The notes under the pieces are model-generated. The model saw only the letters and a list, made by a program, of their open reading frames with translations, did not search any database and was not told the DNA's origin. The position numbers and the translations under genes are program-made. Positions 8,925 to 17,464 of a DNA stretch of 64,000 bases are shown here, piece by piece. The first letter of the stretch is position 1, and each line of letters begins with the position of its first letter. This stretch comes from Ignisphaera sp. (GTDB taxonomy: Archaea > Thermoproteota > Thermoprotei_A > Sulfolobales > Ignisphaeraceae): assembly GCA_038735125.1 (NCBI GenBank), contig JAVYNU010000005.1, forward strand, positions 1 to 64,000, given 5' to 3'.

Positions 8925-9815
8925 CTATGTCCGTTGCCCCTGTCTCGTCTTTAGATATGTCTCAACAATTTTCAGTGTCTTAATTTGTGCGTCTCTAGCC
9001 CCCTGGACCTCCACATGGTTTACCCCACCCACCGCTAGAACCGCTCTTACACGATTCAAGTGGTTTTTTATGACCTTGTATATCTCGTCTAGGTCTTCGG
9101 TTATCAGCCCACCCCTCTCTGGGTCTACAAGTGTTATCCTCGCTCTATCCACTGGCTTCTCTATCTCCCACCTGTTCACAATTGTGTAGACTGCTATGGG
9201 GATTGCAAAAGCTTTTCTCAGTTTTATTAGCTGGCTGAACTCGTCTACTTCGTGTGCATAGTCTGTTACCATAACTAGTGCCGAGTTTTTCCTAACAATC
9301 GTTTTTAAGATGTTGACAACCCTGTCTATGCCTATAGAGCCCCCCACGCCCTTTTCCCTACACACAGTACTCTCGATAACCTTGATTGCCTCTCTGCCCC
9401 TCAAACCCCTATACACGTTTACATTGTGTGAGAAGATTATGAGGGTTATCCTGTCTGTGAATCTGTGGGACAGCTCCAGTAGGAGGGAGAGTGTGTAGAG
9501 AGATGTCGCCACCTTCTCCTCGTCCAGCATAGACTCTGTGAAGTCTGTTGCAAATACCACCTCCTTCATCTGCTCTACATGGAAAACCTTTGTATATAGC
9601 TTGTAGTCTCCTGTGACCACATCTAAGGATCTTGCTGACAGTCTCCAGTCTATATACCTTATATCGTCTCCCTCTTGATACTCTCTAAAATCTGCGTATT
9701 CAAGCCCTATTCCAAGATACCTCGACTTGCTGAGGCCCAGCTCCATTGATGTTGCATAGGATTGCCCAAGCTTTGAATATGCCTTCGCCGTTTTGCATAG
9801 TTCTCTACTTGACAA
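8925..9815 (-). CDS. DUF58 protein (vWA-related partner of MoxR)
   Basis: A 296-residue DUF58 protein. The signature YADFREYQEGDDIRYIDWR lies near residue 40, followed by a vWA-like domain (VVFATDFTESM). It has no transmembrane segment, unlike longer DUF58 proteins. DUF58 proteins normally pair with MoxR AAA ATPases, and a MoxR gene lies divergently 0.9 kb away. It overlaps the upstream gene by 11 bp and is likely translated with it. Role: probably assembly or activation of a membrane or surface complex. Confidence 0.88.
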   Translation of the reverse strand: MSSRELCKTAKAYSKLGQSYATSMELGLSKSRYLGIGLEYADFREYQEGDDIRYIDWRLSARSLDVVTGDYKLYTKVFHVEQMKEVVFATDFTESMLDEEKVATSLYTLSLLLELSHRFTDRITLIIFSHNVNVYRGLRGREAIKVIESTVCREKGVGGSIGIDRVVNILKTIVRKNSALVMVTDYAHEVDEFSQLIKLRKAFAIPIAVYTIVNRWEIEKPVDRARITLVDPERGGLITEDLDEIYKVIKNHLNRVRAVLAVGGVNHVEVQGARDAQIKTLKIVETYLKTRQGQRT

Positions 9816-10692
9816 TGACTATGTCACCAACTTTGACTATGTCGCTGTAGGCTATGTCCTCGTATTCTGCTGCCTCCTGCTCCTCCTCTACGAAGCTCTC
9901 CATAACCTTAGCTATCTTCTCCCAATCCCTAAACCCCTTCAGAATATTCTCAACCTCTCTAGCAACAGACAGATCCAGCTTGCTAAACCTGTAGGGGTCT
10001 CTAAACTCCACAAGCCTCTCATAAACATCTCTATACCCAAGCCTCTTTATGTTGGAGGTAAAGGCTATCCAGTTAACAACTCTCCTCCTACTTCTAACCC
10101 TGTAAACCCTAAAACCAACCGTCTTGGGCGCAACAACAACCTCTTTGCATATGCCCAGCAAACCCCTTGAAACACTGACAACAAGCTTATTCAAAATCTG
10201 CTCAATTCTATAAACAGACTTTTGATGCTGGACTGGCAGCCCCCGGAAAGAGGCTTCCCTAGGGGTTGAAAGAAGAACTATCTTGACAACTGAGTCGAAG
10301 TCGTCTACAGAGACTCTCTTCACATCTATGAGCTGGACCTCATCTAGTGAGACAAAGCCCTTAAGCCAAACAACATCTTTTTCCGCAACCCTATACGGCA
10401 TGTCCAGGCCCTCCCTCCTAGCTATAGACACCAACACCTCGAGAGGCTCGTTTCCAGAGGCCAGACCCCTACTCGATAAAATGTGCGCAAGCTTCTCCAC
10501 ATCAACGGCAAGCTCGCTCACCCTAAAGGCAGTATATACAGAGAGCCTCACATCGCTATCCACAATCTGGAGCTCCTTGACATAGCCGTAGATAAGGGCC
10601 TCTGAATCAACAACCATGGCATCTCTTATCTCGTCGAAGCTGTAGAACCTCCCCATGTGCCGCGACCACATAAACTTATTTCTAGACACCAA
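9805..10692 (-). CDS. Unknown protein co-transcribed with DUF58 gene
   Basis: A 295-residue soluble protein I do not recognise. It starts with a motif seen in PRC-barrel-like or regulatory domains (MGRFYSFDEIRDAMVVDSEALIYGYVKELQIVD), has an Arg-rich middle (YRVRSRRRVVNW), and ends in a small beta segment (IVKVGDIVIVK). No catalytic motif is evident. The 11-bp overlap with the DUF58 gene and the divergent MoxR gene 30 bp away suggest it belongs to the MoxR system. Function unknown. Confidence 0.75.
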   Translation of the reverse strand: MVSRNKFMWSRHMGRFYSFDEIRDAMVVDSEALIYGYVKELQIVDSDVRLSVYTAFRVSELAVDVEKLAHILSSRGLASGNEPLEVLVSIARREGLDMPYRVAEKDVVWLKGFVSLDEVQLIDVKRVSVDDFDSVVKIVLLSTPREASFRGLPVQHQKSVYRIEQILNKLVVSVSRGLLGICKEVVVAPKTVGFRVYRVRSRRRVVNWIAFTSNIKRLGYRDVYERLVEFRDPYRFSKLDLSVAREVENILKGFRDWEKIAKVMESFVEEEQEAAEYEDIAYSDIVKVGDIVIVK

Positions 10693-10722
10693 AACCTAGG
10701 TTAGACACCGGAGATAAAAGCT

Positions 10723-11826
10723 TTGGGCTGGGATGGCAAGGATCAGGGTGTTTATGTGTCCGCATCTAAAATAGATGTAGATGCTATTAAGACAACAGTG
10801 GGGGAGATTCTGAGGCAGCTAGACAGAGCCGTTATAGGCTATGAGGTCGAGAAGAGGATTGTCATAGCATCTCTTCTTGCAAACGGACATGTTCTGCTCG
10901 AGGGTGTGCCCGGAATAGCCAAGACAACCCTAGTCAAAGCCCTTTCCAGAGCTCTTGGGCTTTCAGAGAAAAAGGTTGTTGAAATCGGTGGTGTTCCATA
11001 CAAAGGCTTCTCGAGGATACAGTTCACACCAGATTTGATGCCATCAGATATAACAGGGTCTCTAGTATTCAACATAGCTCTAAAAGATTTTGAGATTAGG
11101 TTCGGCCCCATCTTCGCATACATTCTCTTAGCCGACGAGATCAACAGGGCTGTGCCCCGAACCCAATCGGCTCTTCTCCAAGCCATGCAGGAGAGGGAGG
11201 TGACTATAGGTGGCAGAACCTACCCACTTGAGATAAGGGGGCAGGGCAAATTCTTCTTTGTGCTCGCAACGCAGAACCCTGTTGAGCAGGAGGGTACCTA
11301 CCCACTTCCAGAGGCGCAGCTAGACAGATTCATGGTCAGGCTTTTCATGGGCTATCCGAAGAGCTTAGAGGAGGAGAGGAAGATATGCGAGCTCCACATG
11401 AACAGACTTACAGAGCCTGTTGAAGACGTTGAAAAGGTTGTGGAGCCTTCGTGGGTCGTCGAAGCACAGGAGTACATAGCTGCAAACATTAAGGTGGATA
11501 GCAACGTTACAAACTATATAGTGAGGCTCGTCAGATCCACAAGGCCAGAGACATTCGACTCCATAAAAAAGTATTTCGAGTTTGGGGCAAGCCCAAGAGC
11601 CTCTATAGCCCTTGTTAGACTCTCCAAGGCAGTGGCGGCTATGAGGGGCTCTGAGTCTGTAGCTATAGAGGATGTCGACCAGGTCGTTTTTCATGTTCTC
11701 AACCACAGGGTTATACCAAATCTGGAGACCGTTATGGAGGTTGGCGGAGGTTTTAGAGCGAGGATATCGGTTATAAGCGAAGGCATTGAGCTGGCGAAGA
11801 AGGTGGCTAGGGGTGGCAAACCATGA
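10723..11826 (+). CDS. MoxR-family AAA+ ATPase
   Basis: A 367-residue MoxR ATPase. Walker A has the family form GVPGIAKTT, Walker B is LLADEINRAVPRTQSALLQAMQE, and ATQNPVEQEGTYPLPEAQLDRF is the classic MoxR sensor 1/Arg-finger region. MoxR proteins act as chaperone-like ATPases with vWA proteins; DUF58 and two vWA genes are close by. The annotated start is TTG at 10723; a start some 25-50 bases later is possible because the first 25 residues are poorly conserved. It overlaps the next gene by 4 bp (ATGA). Confidence 0.93.
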   Translation: MGWDGKDQGVYVSASKIDVDAIKTTVGEILRQLDRAVIGYEVEKRIVIASLLANGHVLLEGVPGIAKTTLVKALSRALGLSEKKVVEIGGVPYKGFSRIQFTPDLMPSDITGSLVFNIALKDFEIRFGPIFAYILLADEINRAVPRTQSALLQAMQEREVTIGGRTYPLEIRGQGKFFFVLATQNPVEQEGTYPLPEAQLDRFMVRLFMGYPKSLEEERKICELHMNRLTEPVEDVEKVVEPSWVVEAQEYIAANIKVDSNVTNYIVRLVRSTRPETFDSIKKYFEFGASPRASIALVRLSKAVAAMRGSESVAIEDVDQVVFHVLNHRVIPNLETVMEVGGGFRARISVISEGIELAKKVARGGKP

Positions 11827-12728
11827 TAGAGTTTAGAGAGGTTAGCAAGAGGTTTGGAAAGGTAGAGGCCCTGAAAAACGCCTCTTTCGAAATACCTGGA
11901 AACACGGTAACAGCTTTTCTAGGGCCCAACGGATCGGGGAAGACAACGTCGATGAAGCTGATAATGGGCTTTCTAAAACCTTCGAAAGGTGTTGTGCTTG
12001 TTTGGGGAGAGGAGCCATGGAGAAGCGAGGGTATTAGAAGCAGGATTGGTTATCTTCCAGAGAGACCTGTTTACCCAATGGATTTAACTGTCGAGGATTT
12101 TCTAAGCCACTTGGCCAGGTTGAGGAGATTGAGTAGAGCAGATGTTGAGAGGGTATCCAGGCTTGTAGGGCTGGAGAAGCTCATGGATAGGAAGATAAGG
12201 AGCCTGTCGAGAGGCTACCTTCAGAGAGTTGGAATAGCCCAGAGCCTCTTGGGAGAGCCAGAGTTGCTCATACTAGATGAGCCAACAGCCAATTTGGATC
12301 CTGCCGCCAGAAGAGAGATAATAGACGTTCTCAAGGTTCTGCACAAAGACCTCAAAGTCTCGATGATAATATCCTCTCACATAATACCAGAGCTACAAGA
12401 GCTATCAAACTACGCTGTATTCATAGACAAGGGAACGGTTCTAGACTATGGACATCTCAACGACCTCTGGATGAAATACTCTGTAGAAACAGTCTTCACA
12501 ATAGAGGCTACAGACGTTGTCACAGTTGCTAAGCAGCTCATCGATAAACCTTTTATACGCTCCATTAAGCGTATTAGCGACAACACCCTCGAAGTCTCTA
12601 TTGACCCCAACCACTTTAAAGTATTTGAAAACCTCCTCACAGAGATAAACCATAAGATAAGGCGCTACGAATTCAAAACAGCTAATCTAGGAGATCTCTA
12701 TGAAAAGATTGTCAAGTCCAAGCATTAG
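11823..12728 (+). CDS. ABC transporter ATP-binding protein
   Basis: A 301-residue ABC ATPase. Walker A is GPNGSGKTT (about residues 34-42), the signature is LSRGYLQRV (variant of LSGGQ), and Walker B is LLILDEPTANLDP. A C-terminal extension (about 220-300) is typical of two-component exporters of the NatA/CcmA type. The ATGA overlap with moxR and a 29-bp overlap with the permease gene show one operon. The substrate is unknown; placement within a MoxR/vWA cluster suggests export linked to surface assembly. Confidence 0.92.
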   Translation: MIEFREVSKRFGKVEALKNASFEIPGNTVTAFLGPNGSGKTTSMKLIMGFLKPSKGVVLVWGEEPWRSEGIRSRIGYLPERPVYPMDLTVEDFLSHLARLRRLSRADVERVSRLVGLEKLMDRKIRSLSRGYLQRVGIAQSLLGEPELLILDEPTANLDPAARREIIDVLKVLHKDLKVSMIISSHIIPELQELSNYAVFIDKGTVLDYGHLNDLWMKYSVETVFTIEATDVVTVAKQLIDKPFIRSIKRISDNTLEVSIDPNHFKVFENLLTEINHKIRRYEFKTANLGDLYEKIVKSKH

Positions 12729-13503
12729 AAGGATATATGAGCAAGCAGCATACATGGCCAACAGAAGAATGAGATCCTATTCCATAGCTATAATAATAAC
12801 CAATGTCATCACCGTATTATTCATATTTATGGGTGGATGGCAAACCCCGGCTACATCATGGATACTGCTTCCTTTAGTCCTGTCAACCATTGTCTATAAG
12901 ATTATTGCATCAGTTCAAATATCTGGCATTGCAAGAGAGATCAAATCAGGAGAGATGCAGCTCTACCTAGTCCACACATTAACCAGGGCAGAGTATTTGT
13001 TGAGTGCCCTGCTATTCGCTGGCTTAACACCTGCTCTTCTCCTGATGGCAACATATAGCGTATCGATTACCATAATCTCTCCGAATTCGCTTCATATAAT
13101 GGGTAAGTATGCTCTCTACATCTTTATAGACATTCTAATCTTCTCAGTACTTATGTTATTAGTGGCTAGCTATGGTTACGAAGGCGCTACAATCATTTTG
13201 GGTGTCTTTCTAGGGCTTTTTATATGGATCGCTACAAGCATTCTCTTTTACACATATTCAAGTAATGTCCTTGCACATAGACCCCCATTGCTATATCTAG
13301 TATATTTGTCGCTCTTTATCTGCGTGCTATTATCCCCCTTCACATACTATGTACTCTATACTACCTCTTATACACCGCCCTATATATCTGTAACACTGCC
13401 TATTTCACTACCTAGCCCACAAACTATCATGCTATATGCCTTGCTATTGGCTATAGCTTTGCTAGGGCTAGCTCTAAGAAAAATTAAGGTTAGAGACATA
13501 TAG
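12700..13503 (+). CDS. ABC-2-type membrane permease
   Basis: A 267-residue integral membrane protein with about six hydrophobic segments and no soluble domain, as in ABC-2 permeases. The ATG at 12700 lies inside the ATPase gene and has its own ribosome site (GGAGATC), so this start is well supported despite the 29-bp overlap. It forms the membrane half of the transporter encoded just upstream. Confidence 0.82.
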   Translation: MKRLSSPSIRRIYEQAAYMANRRMRSYSIAIIITNVITVLFIFMGGWQTPATSWILLPLVLSTIVYKIIASVQISGIAREIKSGEMQLYLVHTLTRAEYLLSALLFAGLTPALLLMATYSVSITIISPNSLHIMGKYALYIFIDILIFSVLMLLVASYGYEGATIILGVFLGLFIWIATSILFYTYSSNVLAHRPPLLYLVYLSLFICVLLSPFTYYVLYTTSYTPPYISVTLPISLPSPQTIMLYALLLAIALLGLALRKIKVRDI

Positions 13504-13523
13504 AGTTCTGCAGGTGGTGGGTC

Positions 13524-14519
13524 GTGATAAAGGTTGTGCTATTTGCACTTGCACTATCAACAGCAATTATCCTAGCACTTCTTGTGGTAGCATATTTTCA
13601 TCAGATAACCGTTGTATACGGAAACAACTACAACATTCTTGCAATTAGAGAAGACCCGAAGGTAATTGGAGAAACAGATGATAAGATCTGCTATATCCAC
13701 ATATATGATATAGCGCAATGGGGCTCTTCCCAAATGCTACTTACACAGTATCCAGAGCTATACCGCCTGAATATAAGCTCAATAAATATCTCGATATCAT
13801 ATGATGTGCGGATAGGGATAAACGCCTCGATAAAAAGCACTTCGGCGAACCGTACAGTGTTTGCAGAAACATTACTACTTAATAGTATTAAAGATGTCTC
13901 TGTGAGGGTTTTTGAGGTTAATAAGAGTAGTGGTATAGAGCTTGAGAGGATTATTAGAGAGGAGCTTCGTCGATCGCAATACCCTGTCTACATGTCGTTA
14001 GTTGTTGGCGAGGGCTATAGAAGGGTTATTGGCTATGTTGAGCAAGTAGCAATCAAAGAAATGATGTGTAGCCCCTCACAGCTGTTCACAGGGATGATAT
14101 CGAATTTAACTGTTTATCAATTCCGATGGTTATGCCCAGCTTCAGATCTTCCCCGCATAGGCAATGTGCATGTAGTCGAAATGTGCCTTAATAGAGGAGC
14201 TCTCATATCTGGTTTCTTTGGAGGTTTCGTGAGAATAGACAAGGCTATTGATTTAGTTGCAAATGCAACGAGGTATAACCTCTCAGAGAGTACAATTAAA
14301 ACTATTGTTTATTCCCTCACTTTACCATTTGTACTCGAGTCTGTTACGGCTATGAACTACGATATTGTGCTTAGCCCACAGGCGGTGCATATTTGGAGGG
14401 CTCTAGCATTTCTACTGGCGTTTGTCAGCGGGATATTCCTTCACTATAGGTTTAGGCCTGAGGAGTACAGTGGTTTTATAAGGTTTGTCAGAAGGTTACG
14501 CCGGAGAATCGGTGGATAA
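13524..14519 (+). CDS. Membrane-anchored protein of MoxR island, unknown
   Basis: A 331-residue protein with a hydrophobic N-terminal segment (about residues 4-25), a long extracytoplasmic region with several N-x-S/T sites, a C-terminal transmembrane segment (ALAFLLAFVSGIFLHYRF, about 290-310) and a basic tail. The GTG start has a strong GGTGGTGG site. I recognise no domain. Position directly after the ABC permease suggests a third transporter component or accessory surface protein. Its 3' end overlaps the convergent vWA gene by 32 bp. Confidence 0.78.
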   Translation: MIKVVLFALALSTAIILALLVVAYFHQITVVYGNNYNILAIREDPKVIGETDDKICYIHIYDIAQWGSSQMLLTQYPELYRLNISSINISISYDVRIGINASIKSTSANRTVFAETLLLNSIKDVSVRVFEVNKSSGIELERIIREELRRSQYPVYMSLVVGEGYRRVIGYVEQVAIKEMMCSPSQLFTGMISNLTVYQFRWLCPASDLPRIGNVHVVEMCLNRGALISGFFGGFVRIDKAIDLVANATRYNLSESTIKTIVYSLTLPFVLESVTAMNYDIVLSPQAVHIWRALAFLLAFVSGIFLHYRFRPEEYSGFIRFVRRLRRRIGG

Positions 14520-15462
14520 CTACCCTATAGACTATGTAGAGAGCGAGGGCTGCTACAAGTATTGGTGGTAGAAGAGGTGTGTATACATCAATTGTTTTCA
14601 CAACCTTTGCACTAACCTCTACCCTCTGAATAGCTTGCGAGGCTTGCTCCAAGGCTTTGCCAAGAGCCTTTGGTAGCTTGTCAACTGTTTCAGCAATGTA
14701 TGGCTCTCCCCCGGTGCTATTCGCTATAAACCTCATCTCCTTTATACCCTCTTGCTCAAAGCCTATGAACACGGTGTATATCGGTATTCCAAGTCTTTTG
14801 AAATCATCTAGCAACGGTCTATAGTCATTTATATCCGCTGGGAGACCATCAGAGACAAAGACTACCGAGGCAGAAACATTGTATTCTCTATATGGTTTCA
14901 GCCAGTTTAGCGCCGATCTCAGGGGGTAGCTATACATTGTGCCACCATTTGCCTCAGCTCTCTCTATAGCCTCTACAACCTTGCTCCTATCGCCTGTGGG
15001 TGCAACAGCTTGTTTAACCCTTTCAGCGAATTCTATGAAACCAACATCTATGCTTTGGGGGAGCCTCTCAACAACATCTACTATAACCCTCTTGGCAGTC
15101 TCTATCTTTGTGCCACTCATACTGCCAGAGGTGTCCAGTATTATTATGAGGGGCGGTCTCACATTGAATGATAGCTCGGAAACCTCTTTAGACTCTACAT
15201 AGATCTGCTTCTGTGTGACAATATAAGGCTCGGCTAGAGCCAGTGAGATAAGAGCTACGAGAGCTATTTTCAGGGCTAGGGTCACAATCCTGAACCTCGT
15301 TCTCTTTGGAGCCAACCTCTTAGAGGCTACAGAGACGAGGGAGTGTCTATATCTATAATTTTTTGAGTATAGCTTTGGGAAAAGCATGTGCAGCAAAACA
15401 ACGATTGCTGTGGATATAGCGAAGGTAGCTATGAATAGATAGGGATTTTTGAAGGTGATCAC
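14488..15462 (-). CDS. BatA-like vWA membrane protein
   Basis: A 324-residue protein with two N-terminal transmembrane helices (about 8-30 and 60-80), a vWA domain with a complete MIDAS motif (DTSGSMSG near residue 110) and a C-terminal transmembrane helix. It is the usual BatA layout, acting with MoxR and DUF58 at the membrane. It overlaps the upstream vWA gene by 4 bp. Confidence 0.9.
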   Translation of the reverse strand: MITFKNPYLFIATFAISTAIVVLLHMLFPKLYSKNYRYRHSLVSVASKRLAPKRTRFRIVTLALKIALVALISLALAEPYIVTQKQIYVESKEVSELSFNVRPPLIIILDTSGSMSGTKIETAKRVIVDVVERLPQSIDVGFIEFAERVKQAVAPTGDRSKVVEAIERAEANGGTMYSYPLRSALNWLKPYREYNVSASVVFVSDGLPADINDYRPLLDDFKRLGIPIYTVFIGFEQEGIKEMRFIANSTGGEPYIAETVDKLPKALGKALEQASQAIQRVEVSAKVVKTIDVYTPLLPPILVAALALYIVYRVVIHRFSGVTF

Positions 15463-16403
15463 AGCCCCTCAGCCAGGCTAAGTACTATGAGAGGTAGTGC
15501 CACCAGGAGTGTGTAGAGCTGTATCGAATAGTCCTTCACGGGGGTCTCGATGTAGAGCTTGCCAGAGGCCTTAAAGGCTTCGTATCTGGCTTCGGCGTAG
15601 AGCTTCTCAGCTATGTAGTTGAGAGCCTCTTCCTCGTTGGACAGCACCCCAACCCTCACCACCTGAATTCCATGTCTTTTGCATACCTCTTCAAAGCTAG
15701 ATGCCCTAGGATCGCTACCGACTAGTATAGCAAGCAGGGGGATATTGCCATTTGCAACAACTTTCACAGCATCCTCTACAGGCGAGCCATAGTTTGCCGC
15801 ACCGTCTGTTACGACAAGCAGTGCTGTTGGTGTCGGAGATGTCTTTGCTTTGGAGAATCCAAAGTATATGGCATCTCCAACAGCAGAGTACTTCTCGAGC
15901 TCTAGTTTGCTGAGAACAGAGGAGCAGGTTTCGAGAGAACTTGTGTTTGTGGCCATGCAGAGAAACCTCACATCATTGCTAAACCCATACACCTCTACAG
16001 CGTCTCTCCTCTCAACAGCTTTTCTAGCAATCCTCAGAACTAGGTCAACTGCACTTCCAATCCTAGTTGGATAAGCATCTGCGTTCCCCATGCTCGTGGA
16101 TATATCTAGTAGAATGACTATCTTTGCATTGGTTATGTTTACACTGAGTATGTTGTCCATGGTCACAGGGGTGTAGGTGTATGCCACTGTATAGGGCTGT
16201 GCAACAGCGATTGCCAGAAGCATGGGGGCTACGAGCTTTGCTATCAACAGGGCCCTCGCAACCTTCCACCCACCCAATCCGCCAAGCTTCGATGACAACT
16301 CAGAGGATCTCTTCCTACTTCTGTAAAGCAATAGGATGAGTATTGTGGCTATAACTGGTACGAGAACAAGTGCCAGGGGGTTGTCAAACCCTATGCTAGT
16401 CAT
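15459..16403 (-). CDS. Second vWA membrane protein (BatA/BatB-like)
   Basis: A vWA protein with N-terminal transmembrane helices (LALVLVPVIATILILLLY and a second one), a MIDAS motif DISTSMGN, and a C-terminal hydrophobic helix. A longer reading frame opens at 16535, but ATG at 16403 is preferred: it overlaps the upstream stop (ATGACTAG) and puts the first helix at the N-terminus. It pairs with the neighbouring vWA gene as in Bat operons. Confidence 0.88.
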   Translation of the reverse strand: MTSIGFDNPLALVLVPVIATILILLLYRSRKRSSELSSKLGGLGGWKVARALLIAKLVAPMLLAIAVAQPYTVAYTYTPVTMDNILSVNITNAKIVILLDISTSMGNADAYPTRIGSAVDLVLRIARKAVERRDAVEVYGFSNDVRFLCMATNTSSLETCSSVLSKLELEKYSAVGDAIYFGFSKAKTSPTPTALLVVTDGAANYGSPVEDAVKVVANGNIPLLAILVGSDPRASSFEEVCKRHGIQVVRVGVLSNEEEALNYIAEKLYAEARYEAFKASGKLYIETPVKDYSIQLYTLLVALPLIVLSLAEGL

Positions 16404-17319
16404 CCGATTCGGGGGGAGCGTAGCCAGCTCCACTGCCAACACCTTGGCTACTGCTAGAGCCTCCCTGTCCATTGCTCCCCTGTCCCTGGCCTGACATGCT
16501 CTGCTGGATAAGGGATAGAAGCTTGCTTCTAGCATTCATAACCTCTAGCGATAGAGGTCCCGAGGCTTTTACATCCTCCACTTCCTTTTTCAGGCCGGCT
16601 AGGAGCTGCTGGTCCCCAACTCTCTCACCTCTGCACAGAGCCTCTACAACATCTCTATAGCCTTTAGCTATCTGCATAACATTGTATGCGGCTTGCAGAG
16701 ACTCGAAAACATTTTTGAATCTTCTAAGAGATGCATTTACCACCCCAACATGGTTCTCTGCTAAATAGCTGTTGTTGACGCCTCCAAGGATATCTATAGC
16801 CGAGGCCGTAGAGCCCATCGCCCCAAACACCTTATCCTCAACCAAGCCGAACTTCTCAAGAGCAACATCAACTCTGCAAAGAGCCAAAAGCTCGAGAGAC
16901 TCCCTCAAGGTGCTAGCAGAGGAATTCAAATTTCTATAAGCTTCAACACCTTTAACAGAGGCGCTAGCTACATATAGATAGCTTTTTGCAACACCAACAA
17001 AGAAACTGTCATCAGAGCCATAAACAGCAGATACATTACGCAAATATCTCTCCAACCTCATCCTAACAACATAAACATCGTCAAAATCATACCCAGAGAC
17101 ACCAAAACCTTTGAGAACACCCTCAAGAGCAATAGACGACTTGTTGAGATATTGAACAACTCTAACATAATCCTCCAAAACATTTATATGGGGAGAGCTT
17201 GTAACACGAGGCCAAAAACTATATATTATAAAGGCGATAGAGAGAAGCAGAATGAGAAGAGCAGCCAACGAATACCTATCACGCAAAAACCTCCAACCCC
17301 AAGCCACATTAACCCCCAC
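16396..17319 (-). CDS. Membrane-anchored protein of vWA operon, unknown
   Basis: A 307-residue protein with one N-terminal transmembrane helix (about 16-35), a mainly helical extracytoplasmic region and a Gly/Ser/Gln-rich tail (SGQGQGSNGQGGSSSSQG). It is the first gene of the vWA operon. No family recognised; analogous small anchored proteins occur in Bat-type operons. The low-complexity tail suggests a flexible C-terminus outside the cell. Confidence 0.75.
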   Translation of the reverse strand: MGVNVAWGWRFLRDRYSLAALLILLLSIAFIIYSFWPRVTSSPHINVLEDYVRVVQYLNKSSIALEGVLKGFGVSGYDFDDVYVVRMRLERYLRNVSAVYGSDDSFFVGVAKSYLYVASASVKGVEAYRNLNSSASTLRESLELLALCRVDVALEKFGLVEDKVFGAMGSTASAIDILGGVNNSYLAENHVGVVNASLRRFKNVFESLQAAYNVMQIAKGYRDVVEALCRGERVGDQQLLAGLKKEVEDVKASGPLSLEVMNARSKLLSLIQQSMSGQGQGSNGQGGSSSSQGVGSGAGYAPPESDD

Positions 17320-17464
17320 AAACCAAAACCTCTACAAAACAAGTACTCCCAATAAGAGGATAAAAACCTTTGCTACACAAAAACCAAGCAAAATCCTCTA
17401 TACTCATGGGGGCTTCTAGAGAAAATATGCTCGCTGGGCTGGTGTAAATCGTGTTATGGAAAAT

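Noticed and set aside
17339..17364. A possible fourth solo CRISPR-like repeat (ACTCCCAATAAGAGG) upstream of the vWA operon
   Set aside because: Needs an insertion and has several mismatches in the tail; too weak to separate from chance.
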